DNA from: Campanula takesimana
Lineage: Eukaryota; Streptophyta; Magnoliopsida; Asterales; Campanulaceae
Assembly: GCA_026119855.1 (NCBI GenBank)
Contig: JAOWBW010000865.1
Coordinates: forward strand, 1 to 64,000
Length of the DNA stretch: 64,000 bases
Direction: 5' to 3'
The notes under the pieces are model-generated. The model worked only from the letters and a program-made list of their open reading frames with translations. It was not told the origin of the DNA and ran no database searches. A program made the translations under genes and the position numbers. Positions 1-11,895 of the stretch are shown in pieces. Each line of letters starts with the position of its first letter. Position 1 is the stretch's first letter.

Positions 1-127
1 TAACCGCAATAGACCAAACTGATAAGTACTTGGTTGATTTCAAGGGTATTTCGAAAAAGATTTTAAACCGCTATTCACCCCCCCCCCTCTAGCGGTTCTA
101 TACCCTTGTTGCCCTTTGGGACCAACA
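1..127 (+). repeat. 3' end of the 5' LTR of copia 1
   Basis: These bases correspond to 11768-11895 of the 3' LTR. They end in GGGACCAACA directly before the primer site. A C-rich run at about 79-90 replaces a shorter run in the 3' copy. The rest of this LTR, about 1.33 kb, lies outside the window. Confidence 0.9.
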
Positions 128-129
128 AG

Positions 130-141
130 TGGTATCAGAGC
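130..141 (+). other. Primer binding site of copia 1 (initiator tRNA-Met type)
   Basis: TGGTATCAGAGC lies two bases after the LTR end. This is the usual plant Ty1/copia primer site, complementary to the 3' end of initiator methionine tRNA. Confidence 0.92.
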
Positions 142-190
142 ATATCACACCAAAATATTTTACAAGCTTAACCGCTTGGGTGCTGATCCA

Positions 191-2480
191 ATGGCAAACA
201 TAAACTCCCATATGATGCAGACATCCAACTCTAATCACTTACCTATTCTTAAGAGATAGTTTCATCTTCTGGAAAGATAGGATGAAGAAGCACATGATAT
301 CTGAGGATCGCAGAATGGAGGACTGCAATTGTTAATGGACCCTATGTCCGATGAAGGCTAACCCTGATGCAGGTACTGCTGGACAAACCGCGGAAATCAA
401 GAAGCCGGAAGCTGAATGGACCGAAACTGATCAACGGAATGTGGACTTTGATGGTAGAGCTATGTCCATGCTTGTATCAGCTATGATCTAAGAACTCACT
501 CAAAGGTTCTAGATTGCAATACCGCAAAGGAAAACATGGGATGGCATCATTGACTTTCTGGAAGGAGATGCCGACACCAAGAAGAACCGCCTCTACCAAC
601 AGAGAAGGCTCTTTGATTACTTTGTCAAAGACCCAAAGGAATCTCTTCGCCAATGCTATGAGCGGTTCGTGGAAATTGTCAATGTATGTTTCTCTCTAGG
701 GCACAAGTATTCCAATACTGACCTGAACATGAGATTCATGCAATCTTGGTAGCAAATGGCTGATCAAAACTACCAACATGAAGACAACAAAGATCTGGAA
801 GCTCTTGATCTTCGTCATCTTTATGCCATGCTAAGGGTATTTGAATTCAAGCTTGAGGAAGCTCATGAAACCGAAAACAGATTCAAGTCTCTTTCTCTTG
901 CCGCTTTCAACAATGCCACATCTCCAGTTTACAATCCAGATCACCATCAAACCGCATCTAATATCCATTTACAAACCGTTCTTTTGATCCAAATATTCCA
1001 AGATATATTCTCAAACCGCACCTCCAGAGTATTACCAACCGCCTCATCAACCTTACCCTCAACATCATCAACCCTATTCTCAACCTCAGCAATCTCATCA
1101 ATCCTACACTCCATCTCAAAATTCTCAAAGTGTAGCATCTAGTTCTACTCAAGTTGACTTTGATGACATGGATGATGAGAGTTTGCTCTCTATGTGAAAA
1201 ACTACACCAAGTTCAGAAAGAACAGAGCTCAATCTCAGTCAGGCGGCCCTGCAAAGTTTGTCCCTCCAACCAGATTCAACAAAGCAGCTGATGCTAAGAA
1301 AAGGGATGATCTTGTTTGTTACAACTGCAGACAACCAGGTCATTTTGCCTCCAGTTGTCCCAAACCGCGCTATGAAGCGCTCTGCCAAGAAACCGTTCAA
1401 CAAGAAGTTTTTCAAGAGAAGAGGAATGGTGCTGAACAAGGAGAACAACCATTAACATGGATGGGTTCTGATACAGATGATAGTGATGAAGATGAAGGAG
1501 TTGCAAATCTTGCCTAATGGGATTTGAAGAAAAGGTTGAAATTGACGAAAGCCTTCCACTGCCACTCCATCAAATGAAGTCAGTTTTCACCAAAAATCCT
1601 GAAGCTAAACAAGGCAAAACTCCTACTTCACCAAACTACTCTCCTGAGGATCAAACCGAACAAAGCCATGATGACCAGGTACTTGAACGTGCTAATGTCA
1701 TTTGTCAACAACACACTGTGCTTAAAAAGGCATATAAATTAATGGCTGCGGAACTTGAATATTCCCAAAAAGAATGCAAGTCCCATAAGGAGGAGATTGA
1801 AAAAACTCAAGCTCCAAATTGTTGGGATAGCTTCTGTTGTGGAAGAAAACCGCTACCTTAAGGAACAGAACCGAGGTTCTTAACACCCGAATCCATGATC
1901 TTACTGCACAAAGGGATGAACTTCAAAAAGTGACCGATGTGTGGACTAAGTCTGGTGTCACCATGGAACAAACGTTAATTCACAAATTCTCTCTAAGGAG
2001 AAAAGTGGATTAGGATTTAAACTGATGATGGGTGTAAGTGTCCTTGTCTCTGTGCTGAAGGTGGTGTGAAAACCAACTGAACAAACCAAAAAAATCCTAA
2101 GGTGAATCATGCTGGTAAAAAGGGCTCAACACAAGAAATTAAAAAGCAAAATTATTTCTATGAGTATCCTAAAAACCAGACTGGGAGAGATCCAAAGTGG
2201 AAAGAGAAATCCACAGCGGCTGAGGCAACCAAGGAAGTATTGAGTGATGAAACCGCTCCTAGTCGGTTTAAGGAATATCCTGTTATATTTCCTAAAGCCG
2301 CACCTAAGAGAAAGGTGGAACTCAAGAAGGTTAACTTTGTTAAAGCCAAAACCGCTGACCAGTAAAAACATGATAAACCGAAGGTCAGTAATGGGTTTGT
2401 AAAACCGCCAACACAACCTGGCTTAATTCATTGTTCTATTTGTGCGACTTTGGTCATAGTGCTGGTCATTGTCTTTTAAG
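191..2480 (+). pseudogene. gag: Copia 1 gag: capsid/nucleocapsid polyprotein, frameshifted
   Basis: The likely start is the ATG at 191, about 50 bases after the primer site. The best landmark is the CCHC zinc knuckle at 1317-1358 (CYNC, then GH, then C), which would bind the element RNA. An acidic Asp/Glu-rich stretch follows at about 1465-1515, then a charged, probably coiled-coil part near 1680-1830. This is the same layout as copia 2, where an acidic block and a clear coiled coil follow the knuckle. The reading frame is broken several times (for instance before 514, near 755 and 1190, and after 1515), so only pieces of 60-130 residues stay open. The boundary with pol is approximate. The breaks look like single-base gains and losses, from decay or from uncorrected sequencing errors. 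Confidence 0.75.
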
Positions 2481-3026
2481 ATCACACACCCAATGCCAAG
2501 GGACGTAAAAATCCTAAGGTCAAACAGGTGTGGGTCCCAAAAAGCTGCTAACCCTAGGACCCAAGGAATAAGGGGGACCAAAACCTTTCATGTTATTTTT
2601 CAGATTTCATGTTTTATGGCTGGAACCGCTAAGAAGAAGAAGGATCTCTGGTATTTGGATAGTGGATGCTCACGACACATGACTGGAGATTCAGAACTAC
2701 TCTGCAGTTTCATCCAAATGAAAGGTCCCCCAGTAGTGTTTGGTAACAACAAGAAAGGAGAAACAGTAGGATATGGAGCAATCAAACGAGGAAATGTGAC
2801 TATTGAAAATGTGTCACTAGTAGAAGGACTCAAGCACAACCTTCTCTCCATATCTCAGTTTTGTGACAAAGGAATGAACTGCATCTTCACATCAACTAGC
2901 TGTTATATCAAAGATGCTTCCTCTGGAGTCACTCTACTGACTGGCAACAGAACAGGTGATGTTTATATAATTGATTTAAGCAATATTGTTTCTATTGCTG
3001 ACCTCTGTTTTGTAGCAAAAATATAA
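2481..3026 (+). pseudogene. pol: Copia 1 pol, aspartic protease region
   Basis: An open frame from 2469 contains the copia protease signature DSGCSRHMTGD at 2658-2690; the Asp-Ser-Gly is the catalytic triplet of a retroviral-type aspartic protease that cuts the Gag-Pol polyprotein. The following LVEGLKHNLLSISQ stretch is the standard copia segment between protease and integrase and matches copia 2 at 38296-37820 almost residue for residue. The frame stops at 3026, just before the GAG-pre-integrase part, so it is separated from integrase by a frameshift. Confidence 0.85.
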
Positions 3027-3029
3027 GTG

Positions 3030-3900
3030 AAAGCAGCTGGTTATGGCATAAGCGGCTCAGCCACTTGAACTTCAAGTATCTAGCAAAACTGCACAGGGAT
3101 GGTCTAGTAAAAGGACTACCCAAAGTGGCTGACCATCATGATGAAAAGTGTAAAGCATGCCAGCTTGGAAAGCAGCCCAAACAGTCATTTCCTAGTAAAA
3201 CCGCGCCTTCAACGAACCGCTGTTTGCAACTGCTGCACATGGATTTATTTGGACCTGTCCCAACCGCCAGTATAGGAGGAAACCGCTATACACTTGTGGT
3301 GGTTGATGATTATTCAAGATATACATGGGTGGAAATGATGCCTCTAAAGATGATACTTATGGCATCGTAACCGCTCTCTTTAGACAGCTCCAAAACTCAG
3401 AAATTGGATGACATTGTTGCCGTGCGTTCAGATAATGGAACCGAATTTACAAACAATGGTGTTGCCCAATATTGTGATGATCATTGAATGATCATAATTT
3501 CTCTACCGCTGGAGTTCCACAACAGAATGGAGTAGTGGAAAGAAAGAACATGACTTTGATTGAAGCCGGGAGACTATGATTGCAGAAGCCAAGCTTCCCA
3601 AATACTTCTGGGCCGAAGCCGTCAATACCGCATGCTTCACCCAAACCGCTCCCTCATCATCAAAGTTCACAACAAGACTCCTTATGAATTGTGGAGAGGC
3701 AGACCACCCAACTTTGCCTTCTTCAAGATATTTGGATGCAAGTGTTTACATCTTGTACAATGGCAAAGAGCATCGAGGTAAATTTGATGCTAAGGCCGAT
3801 GAAGGTATTTTTGTTGGTTATTCTAAAACTCCAAAGCTTTTCGTTGTTTCAATAAGACATCTTTAAAAATTGTAGAGTCAGTCCATGTTACATTTGATGA
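3030..3900 (+). pseudogene. pol: Copia 1 pol, integrase region, frameshifted
   Basis: The GAG-pre-integrase and zinc-binding part lies at 3065-3240 (a His early and CKAC near the Lys-rich end). The catalytic core begins with the MDLFGP motif near 3241 and continues into VVVDDYSRYTW near 3300. Downstream pieces at 3560-3866 contain the copia words AKLPKYFWAEA and YELWRGR and the IFGCK segment that closes the integrase. Breaks occur near 3367, 3485 and 3570, and the end changes frame near 3830. Several AACCGC words fall in this part where copia 2 has TCGC, TCGT or CTGC. Confidence 0.82.
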
Positions 3901-4299
3901 ACATGCTCTCCTTGAGCCACATATGCCTCCAAATGTTGCTAATGATTTTAGTGATTTTGAGACAGGCACTAGACATAGAGCAACTGACAACCATCCTACT
4001 AAAACCGCTACATCCAGTTCTTCGCCGCACCTACTCGAACCGCTGATGGTGTAACTGTTGAACCGCTGTCTTCTGATCCCATTCAAACTGTTGAACCAGT
4101 TCCCAATCTGACCTTCAATGAAGATTTCAATGATTATCAGGATGATCCTCCTCTGGAAAATCTTCAGAAATAGTGGTTCAAGACAACCTCCCTCCTGAAA
4201 TTAATGAGCATAGAGACCATCCAACTGCCAACGTTATTGGTCCTATCAGTACTGGTGTCCAAACCAGAGGGAGTTTGACTCACAGAGATAATCACAGTT

Positions 4300-5128
4300 T
4301 TGTTCTCAACTGCTCTGTTATCTCAGATGGAACCGAAGAAGGTAGATGAAGCTCTAAGTGATCCAGTTGGGTAATTGCAATGCAAGAAGAGCTTAATCAT
4401 TTGAAAGATGCAAAGTTTGGACTCTAGTTCCAAGACCCAATGATCATACAGTAATTGGAACAAAATGGGTGTACAGAAACAAGATGGATGAGAATGGTAC
4501 ATAACAAGAAACAAAGCTAGGTTGGTTGCTCAAGGCTATAGGCAAGAAGAAGGCATAGACTATGATGAGAATTTTGCCCCTGTTGCCAGACTGAAGCCAT
4601 AAGATTGTTCCTGGCCTATGCATCCTTCAAGAAATTCAAGTTATATCAAATGGATGTTGAAGAGTGCATTTCTGAATGGTGAACTACAAGAAGAAGTTTA
4701 TGTAGCTCAACCGCCAGGATTTGAAGACAACAACTTCCAAATCATGTCTTCAAACTCAAGAAAGCATTGTATGGACCAAACAAGCTCCAGAGCATGGTAT
4801 GACACTCTATCTAAATTTCTTATTGAACAAGGCTTCTCTCGAGGTAAAATTGATACAACTCTATTTATAGCTAAACACAAAAGTCATTCATTATCAGTTC
4901 AAATATATGTTTGATGATATTATTTTCGGTTCTACAATGAAACTATGTGTGTTAAGTTTGAGAAGCTAATGAAGAGTAAATTTGAAATGAGTATGATGGG
5001 AGAATTGACATTCTTTCTTGGACTCCAAGTCAAGCAATGCCATGATGGGATCTTTATCAACCAACCAAATACACTAAAGATTTGATAAAGAAGTTCGGGC
5101 TTGAAACCGCTAAACCAGTTGATACCCA
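4300..5128 (+). pseudogene. pol: Copia 1 pol, reverse transcriptase region, frameshifted
   Basis: Translated pieces contain the copia RT landmarks: the start of the domain near 4440-4600, an FLNGELQEEVYVAQPPGF segment at about 4665-4725, a Tyr-Asp-Thr-Leu-Ser-Lys-Phe segment near 4797, and MSMMGELTFFLGLQ near 4986-5030. The catalytic YVDD codons near 4905-4918 are disrupted by one extra T, which turns the frame into TGA stop codons. Other breaks lie near 4400, 4500, 4590 and 5060. Copia 2 keeps the same region readable with YVDD intact. Confidence 0.85.
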
Positions 5129-5835
5129 ATGCCTAAGGCCTGCAGTTTGGATCGAGATGAACAGGTAAGAAAGTTGATCAAACTCTCTACGAGTATGATT
5201 GGCTCTCTACTTTACTTAACTGCTAGTAGGACAGATATCATGTTTAGTGTTTGTGCTAGATTTCAAGCTGACCCTAGAGAATCTCATCTTATTGCTGTTA
5301 AACGTATTATTAGATATTTATGTAGATCTGTTAACCTTGGACTTTGGTACTCCAAAGAATCTTCATTTGATCTATTAGGTTATTCAGATGCTGACTTTGC
5401 AGCATGTAAGATAAGCAGAAAGAGCACAAGTGGTACTTGTCAGTTCCTTGGAACGCGGCTTGTGTCATGGTCCAGCAAGAAACAAGCGTCGTTTTCAGTC
5501 TCAAACCGCTGAAGCTGAATATATAGCGGCTGGAATTTGTGCTCTCAAACTCTCTGGATGAAACAACATTGGAGGACTACGGGATATTTGAACAAAACTG
5601 CCCTATCTACTGTGATAGCACTGCTGCAATATCCATCTCCAACAATCCAGTTTCAGCACTCAAAAACCAAGCACATAGACATAAGATATCATTTACTCAA
5701 AGACCATGTTGAAAGAAAACATTTTTCTAGCAAAGGTGGGAACAGATGATCAAATTGCTGACATCCTCACCAAACCGCTTGAAATTCCAGGTTCTATCAC
5801 TTATGAGAGAAATGGGTATGTTAGAACTAACTTAA
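5129..5835 (+). pseudogene. pol: Copia 1 pol, RNase H region and end of pol
   Basis: The piece at 5129-5512 carries the segment joining RT to RNase H (tyrosine-leucine-threonine-alanine-serine followed by arginine-threonine-aspartate) and the RNase H block with GYSDADFA, including its catalytic aspartates. A frame break near 5510 leads to the last block, where a KHIDIRYHLLKDH segment marks the end of copia RNase H. Pol ends with a TAA at 5833-5835 after a short MGML tail; copia 2 also ends MGML plus two or three residues. RNase H would remove the RNA strand after minus-strand DNA synthesis. Confidence 0.85.
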
Positions 5836-6280
5836 GATATCATATCTATATATATTAGATTAATATCTTTTGTTTAAGTGTTTTGGCTATGCTTAGAAAA
5901 GTCATCTAGTATGCGGTTCTGTCATCATTGAAACCGCATCAATAAATGGTTTGGTACAAGATTCTCCATCAAACTGACGAGTCAAATGAATGTAATAGGT
6001 TCTTTCAAAACCGACAAGAAAGCAAAGTCATTCGGTTTAAACATATAAACCGCCATCAGATTAGAGAGACATCAGTTTCATGAAAACCGCTGAAGACGTA
6101 AGGTAAGTTGGTTTGCTCAATCAAACTGCTCAGGTATGAAATTGTATTTTAGTCCCTACTTTATGTCATATCAATTATAAGGACCCTTTTGCAATTTTCT
6201 CTGCCGCATTAATTTTATGTGACGTGGGACGCCATCTGGAGATAATCGTGCGCCGTTCTCGTCGTTCCATTACCCGAGAA
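5836..6280 (+). other. Spacer between pol and the third gene of copia 1
   Basis: No coding segment is visible. The stretch is non-coding but still rich in AACCGC and related words. Its position between the pol stop and the TATA-like sequence suggests it is the upstream region of the third gene. Confidence 0.4.
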
Positions 6281-6284
6281 ACAG

Positions 6285-6340
6285 TTAATTGAGTATAAAA
6301 GACAAAGTTTATTTCTTTTTACCTTCTTCCTCATTTGCGT

Positions 6341-6380
<40 letters not shown>

Positions 6381-6435
6381 GCACTCCATTCTCAACCTCC
6401 AATATTTCCCATATTTTTTTCTTTCGATATTTAAA
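6285..6435 (+). promoter_or_regulatory. Putative internal promoter and leader of the copia 1 third gene
   Basis: GAGTATAAAAGA at about 6290-6301 is a good plant TATA-box sequence. It is followed about 45 bases on by a (CT)n run at 6344-6376, typical of plant 5' untranslated leaders, and then by the ATG at 6436 in the context AAAATGG. The arrangement suggests a separate transcript for the third gene. This is read from sequence only. Confidence 0.45.
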
Positions 6436-9400
6436 ATGGCACCTAAGAATCTTCAGACCCTTCTGCTCCATCTACATCTAAAACATCCAAATGCGATATG
6501 GTATGATTTCTTGAACCCTTCACTCTAGCATTTCTTTTTTTTTTTTCGCCATTGTTGTTCGAAAAAAACTTGTTCGTCTTCTCATATTTTTTACTTGCTT
6601 TTTTCTTCCAATTTTTGGTTGATTATGATTATATATGTTCATATATGCTGGGTTTGATGTTTATTTCATGTCTTTTGTTCAATTTTTGACATTTTGATTT
6701 TTGGGTCTTTGGGTGTTCATTCGTATTTATTTTGATACTATGTTCTGGGTTTATTATTTGAACCTGTTAGTTTAGAATTTTTTAGTATCTGCATTTTTCG
6801 AGTCTTTTGTATACTTCTTTCTTAATTTGGTTAAGTTTTTGTTTGCATGTTTATCCCCTGTTCATCATGTTCTTCATGCATTCAATGCTTTTTCAAATTC
6901 TTTCCATGTCTAGTTTTGGGTGTTTACCATTTTACCCCTGTTTTGCTTCAACCGCTTATTTCATTGTTAGGATTCCTTGTAGCAGTTTGAATGCTTGGTT
7001 TATTCAAACTGCTTGCACCAAACTCTACTAACTTTTGATTACTTTTTAGGATGAATCCACTTTGTACCTGGATCTCAGATCATCAAAGCCGAATTCGAAG
7101 CTGATGCAGTTGGAAGAAAACTGCTTGCTCTACTGGAATCGTCAAAACTGCGCCACTATTCCAGTTGGATGAACCGAAGTTTGACAAGAGGCTTTGTGCA
7201 GAATTCTTTGACAATGGGATTGTCTGTGAGGTACCCCTTTGAATGGTAAAGGAGAAGAGATCAGAGACTTAGAGTCTGGGAAGTGAAGACTGAAATGCCA
7301 TCAAGTCCACTGTCAGGACAAAGGATGTAGTTTTTATCTGCTTCAAAGGTTGCTATCTTGGCTGGACTGGAGAATTCTGGAATCCTTTCTATCAAACCAG
7401 AGTTAGTCAGCAGAACTACTGAGGAGCTCTTGGGGTCTCTGTCTTCAACACTAAGTCCACCCCTAAGAAGGAGTTTGGAGAAGTAATGGTGATGTTGTGT
7501 GATTTAGTAGACACTGGAGTGATGTGCAAGAATGGCAATCACAACAACTTCACTTCTGAGTAGTAAAACTACTGCGTGGCTATCTACAAAGGGAAGAGCT
7601 GCACTGGCCAAGGATCATCATGCAAGAAATGATCAATGCCCTCAGCCGCCACACTTCTGCCAAAGCCCCTGGTAAAACAAAGATCAGAACTCATTGCAGA
7701 CTCTTAACTAAGTTCCTTCATCAGGATTCTGTGATCTTTAAGGCTTCTGTGGCCAATGAAGCTGAGTGGGTGCAATCGAATGAGAAGACCTTGTTGGTGC
7801 TTCAAAGCTTGATTCCTTCAGAACCGCGTTTGGATGGCGGTTTGCACAAGCGGTATGGAATGCTGATCCTCTGCCTGAAGAAAAGAGAGACCCTTTCCTG
7901 AGGCTCGGATAAATAAGTCAGGCAAACCTTATGCCAGTGCCATAGCAGATCAAGCCGCTGCTACTAGAGCTAGAGAAGCTGCTCAAACTGCCACCCTGAA
8001 TAGGCTAGGTTAGCCTGGATGGAACTGAGGCTCCGGTTGAGAGGGAGTCTGCGGTTGAGGGGGAGCCTGCAATCCCTGCGGCTCAACCCAGGGAAACCGC
8101 GGCTCCAAGAAAGAAGAAAGGCCAAAGTAACTGAAACTTCCAACCCTCATCCATTCTTCCTCCAAAACCGACCTTACCAAAATCCTTCCTTATTCTATCC
8201 ATCCCTCTTCTGACCGCTTCCACCTTACTCTAAACCAATTCCTTTTACTAAACCAACTCCTCCTATCTCTTCTAAACCTCAGATAAAACCCTTATCCCCA
8301 ATAAAGCCAATGTTGAAAATCAATAAACTTTGCACAAGATGTGAATCTATTGAGAAAACGGAAAGCCTCCACCTCTGAACCCAAACCTATCTCACCTCCA
8401 AAATCCCCCTCTCAAACTGCCAACTGTTCAATTCACTGAAGAACAGTTGCAGCTAATCTTTTCTACCCTTCCCAACCAAAAACCCTCCTCTCAAACCGAG
8501 CCTAAGCAGACCGAGTGTCTGAGGCTGCTGTTCCAGTTGATCAAGCCGAGGTATCTACAAGTGCGGTTCAGCCTGATCAAACTGATGAGTTTGAGGCTGC
8601 AGTATTGCCTAAACAGACTGATGTGTCTGAGGCAGTTCAAGGTGAACCTGAGAAAGATGAGGAAAATCTTGAGGTTCAACCGCTGAAGAAGAAGAGAAGG
8701 TTAGTAAAGAAATATGACTTTGTGGATCACTGGCAATCAAAGCCACCTGGTGCAGTGGACTTCACTGAAGCTCATGACAAGAAGGATCATCACTCACCCA
8801 GTGAAGGCCCATTTGCAAAGGAGTTGAGAGAAAGAGCTGAAATGAGAAAGGCTGGAATAGACCCCATGCTGGTTGAAACCGCTACTCCTTCATTGAAGCG
8901 AAAGCTAGAGTTTGATTCACCAGAGCACACTCCTTCACCTTCTGAATCCCCTACACTACCTTTTGCTTCAGCAGTTCAACCGTCGGCTCAACCACAACTT
9001 ATCAATACCTCTGCCCCTTCGGTTCTGCCTGAGTTCACAGTTGTAGTTATAGTCTCCCAAACCGCGTGGTTTGAAAAGGAAGTGTGCACAGGACATACGG
9101 GTTACCTGAAGAGGTTTAGGGCTACTACTTCCAAAGCCCACCGCCATGGAGCCATCATTAGAGCCGCCAACAAACATGAAGAGCAACGACTCAGTCTGGT
9201 CGTCCTAATCCTTTTGCCATCTTTCCAGCCGATGAGTCTCAAGCTGCTTCAGATCAACTGATTGCTTCAACTCTTGATCAAAATTGAAGATCTGGCATTG
9301 AGTTCATCTTTTTCTCTCTGCTCTCAATTTTTCTTTAGGATAAACTGCACTGTATTTCCTTATCTTTATAGATGGCAGTTCTCTCCTTATTCTTCAATTC

Positions 9401-9969
9401 CTCTCTCTAATACCCAACTTCTTTCCATTTCCCCTTCTTTTCCCTACACTTCATTTTCTATAATTCCTTTCCCTTCCTCCCTTTTTGAAACTGATCCAGT
9501 CAAGATTCAGTTTGTTTTGGATTCATTTTGCCCATATCCTGCATTTCTTTTCTCTCTGCCCTTCCTTGTTGATGCCATTAAGAGGGAGAATGCTATTGAC
9601 CCTAGGATTGGGAGAATGGAATTCAAGATTGAAACCCTTCTGGAGAACCAGCTCAAGTTAGAACAGAAGGTTGAAACTTTGAATGAGCTGACTTCTCTCA
9701 GACTTGAAGCGGCCCAAGAAATGAATGAGGCTCTGGAGAAAAGTTAGACCAACTAGCTGATCTAAGGACGTTTCATCAACTGACTACTTAGTTCAGTATG
9801 CCAACGACCTGAAAAAGCTTTCTGAGAAAATCTTAGAGAAGGTAAATGAACCGACCCATCTTCGTCTCAAGTCAGCTGAATATTGTTTGAAACCGCCAGC
9901 ATAGTTGAGCCTTCTGATGCTCAAACCGTTGTCCAAGCCGCCGCCAGGGTTCCTGATAGAACAGATTAG
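6436..9969 (+). pseudogene. Copia 1 third gene (env-like / additional ORF), one intron, frameshifted
   Basis: A short first exon starts at ATG 6436 and is Ser/Thr/Lys-rich. It ends at 6500 before GTATGATTTC, and a T-rich stretch ends in TTTTTAG at 7043-7049, so an intron of 549 bases is likely. The phases fit if a one-base break near 6450 is allowed for. The second exon contains blocks resembling the third gene of copia 2: an EFF...V segment near 7200, and a GKT-R-HC-LLTK-FL block at 7671-7715. It continues through Pro/Ser-rich and KKKRRLVKK basic parts (8670-8715) to a probable coiled coil at 9580-9745, and ends at TAG 9967-9969. I see no convincing signal peptide or membrane segment, so calling it an envelope gene is not justified by sequence. 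Sireviruses are known to carry such extra ORFs; the function is unknown. Confidence 0.6.
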
Positions 9970-10424
9970 AATTATTTCTATCTTTTGTAATCAGTTTTTT
10001 GCCTTTCATTATTTTCCTTGTAATTTGTAACTTCTAAAACCTTTGAAGGATTATAATGAAAATGAATGCATTGCATCCAATATTCCAAAACTTTGTTTAT
10101 TCAAACTACTTGTTTGTGGAACAATGCATTTCTAACAACTCATGCACTATTCATCATGAAAAATTTTCTTAGTGTATGTGTTTTAAACATTCAGTTTAAA
10201 CATGCATATCTGATTTTCATAATCATATCTCTTTATATGCATCTGAATGAATTTCTTATCTATCTGTTTTTCATTTCCTTTGTCTTTGATATATTAGAAA
10301 TCTATGGTATAACATTGTGTGTGCATTTGACTTGGGACATGCAGTTTCAATACATACTCATTTGAGCATGTTCTTACCAAGTACAATGTTTGCTCTATCA
10401 TAGTGTGGTAATGGCATCAATCAA
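9970..10424 (+). other. 3' untranslated part of copia 1
   Basis: AT-rich, no coding potential of note. The words TTTTGTAAT and TTATAATGAAAATGAATG near 9985-10065 could serve as plant polyadenylation signals for the third gene transcript. The stretch runs up to the polypurine tract. Confidence 0.35.
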
Positions 10425-10436
10425 ATAGGGGGAGAT
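10425..10436 (+). other. Polypurine tract of copia 1
   Basis: ATAGGGGGAGAT followed by TGTTAGG, the LTR start. Plus-strand DNA synthesis of copia elements is primed from such a tract directly before the 3' LTR. Confidence 0.85.
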
Positions 10437-11895
10437 TGTTAGGATTCATTGTTAGTACAACCACCCACCTGATTTGATTGACCCATTCTACGTGTCTTTT
10501 TATGGACTTTAGGTTTACATGTATGAAGTTTACTTCAATTTTAGACAAGTCCATTTCTAGATGTTTAGTAGTTAGGCTGGTTTATGATCGGTTTATCCTT
10601 AGCGGTTTAGAGTCCCTCAAGCCGCCATCTTCAACCGCCAGCATGATGCTGTTGTCCTTCATCAAACCGCATTTTGTGTCTTTGATGAAACCGCATTTCA
10701 AGTTCATTCATGAAACCGCACATGCATCTGGTGGAACCGCCGACCAAGATATTGAAGAAGTTATTGCTGTCATTTACTCCTTGAAGACAAACATTCGCTT
10801 TTCAACTGTAAAAATGAATGACTGGTGACTTGTCCTTAAACTTCAAGTCATGGTTCAGTTATTCTTGGAATGTCGGTTTGTCTCGCTTTTTGAAAAGTTA
10901 CAGTTGTACTTTCAACAACTAAAAGGACAATGTCAGGTAGTGATCCAACAACTTCCTGCCACAAAGGCAAGCAAAGGACGACAGTGACAGGTCAACCCAT
11001 GTGATTGTGACAACGCATAAAACCACCATACAATGACTCACCTCATTGTCCAACGGTCACTATGCCTTCACTATAATAGCCTTCATTGTTCAACATTGAA
11101 GGTTGCTGAGCTTCAAAGAGAATATCCCAAGTATTCAGTTTGCTTTGAAGATTGAAAACCCAGATACTCATATCTTCATCATCTCCTTAGCAAACCCAGA
11201 GTTCTTCATCAAAGCTTCAAGCCTTCAAATCATCACAACTCAGCCTTGCACAGAAAGTAATCATTTGCTCACCATCACTTAGATATTTTGAGCTCTTGAT
11301 TTCTTTCCATACTACACACCCGGAGTATATTTTTATTAGATTATATACCTCGAAAACACAGGTTGTTATAATAGCATTGTTAGGTTAGATTGTTTATTTA
11401 GAGTTTGGATTCTTTTGTAATCTTGTAAAAACTCCTCTAAATCAGTACAAGTCTAGTAGCTATTAGAAAATCCTAGGCTAACCACCTAGGTAGAGGACGT
11501 AGTTCTTTCAAGAACGAACCTCTTTCAAATTGTGTGTCCTTGATCTTATTTTTCTGTATTGTCATTTACATTTTTGTTTATGAGCTTTATTTACTTTCAT
11601 GTGAATGACTTGATAAATGATTTGCATACTTTTGTGATACTTTAGTGTGTGCCTTGTCAGTTGCATCGTTCCTTTTTCAACACTTAAACCGCCCAACTCT
11701 TTATAATTCAGTTTGGACAAAACCGCAAAACTCCGCTGTGCATTTTATCTGAGCGGTTCTAGTGCTTTAACCGCAATAGACCAAACTGATAAGTACTTGG
11801 TTGATTTTCAAGGGTATTCCCGAAAAAGATTTTAAACCGCTATTCACCGCCCCCCTCTAGCCATTCTATACCCTTGTTGCCCTTTGGGACCAACA
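10437..11895 (+). repeat. 3' LTR of copia 1 (1459 bp)
   Basis: Starts TGTTAGGATT directly after the polypurine tract and ends GGGACCAACA, which matches the 5' LTR end at 127. TATAATAG near 11071 is a candidate TATA box. The LTR contains AACCGC words at both ends. The last 60 bases (GGGTATT through GGGACCAACA) are shared with the LTR end of copia 2 at 40829-40890, so the two belong to related families. The target duplication cannot be tested because the left flank is outside the window; the five bases after the LTR are GATGG. Confidence 0.9.

Larger units (their letters stand above)
1..11895 (+). mobile_element. Copia 1: Sirevirus-like Ty1/copia element, 5' LTR cut by window edge
   Basis: The order is LTR end, primer site, gag with zinc knuckle, protease, integrase, reverse transcriptase, RNase H, a long third gene, polypurine tract and 3' LTR, which is the order of a copia element carrying an extra gene after pol, as in Sireviruses. 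The LTRs start TGTTAGG and end CCAACA. The 127 bases of 5' LTR in view match the 3' LTR end with a handful of mismatches, mostly in homopolymer runs. All reading frames carry single-base breaks, so the copy as sequenced cannot make its proteins. It resembles copia 2 on the other strand at 33254-42281 along its whole coding part. Lineage assignment is inference from gene order and from protein motifs. Confidence 0.85.

Noticed and set aside
6436..9969. Viral envelope protein
   Set aside because: No signal peptide, membrane segment or cleavage site is visible; only position after pol is env-like, so it is described as a third gene.
10066..10365. Hydrophobic 99-codon frame that could be a membrane protein
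   Set aside because: AT-rich untranslated sequence gives Phe/Ile/Leu-rich peptides by composition; no homologue in copia 2 is apparent.
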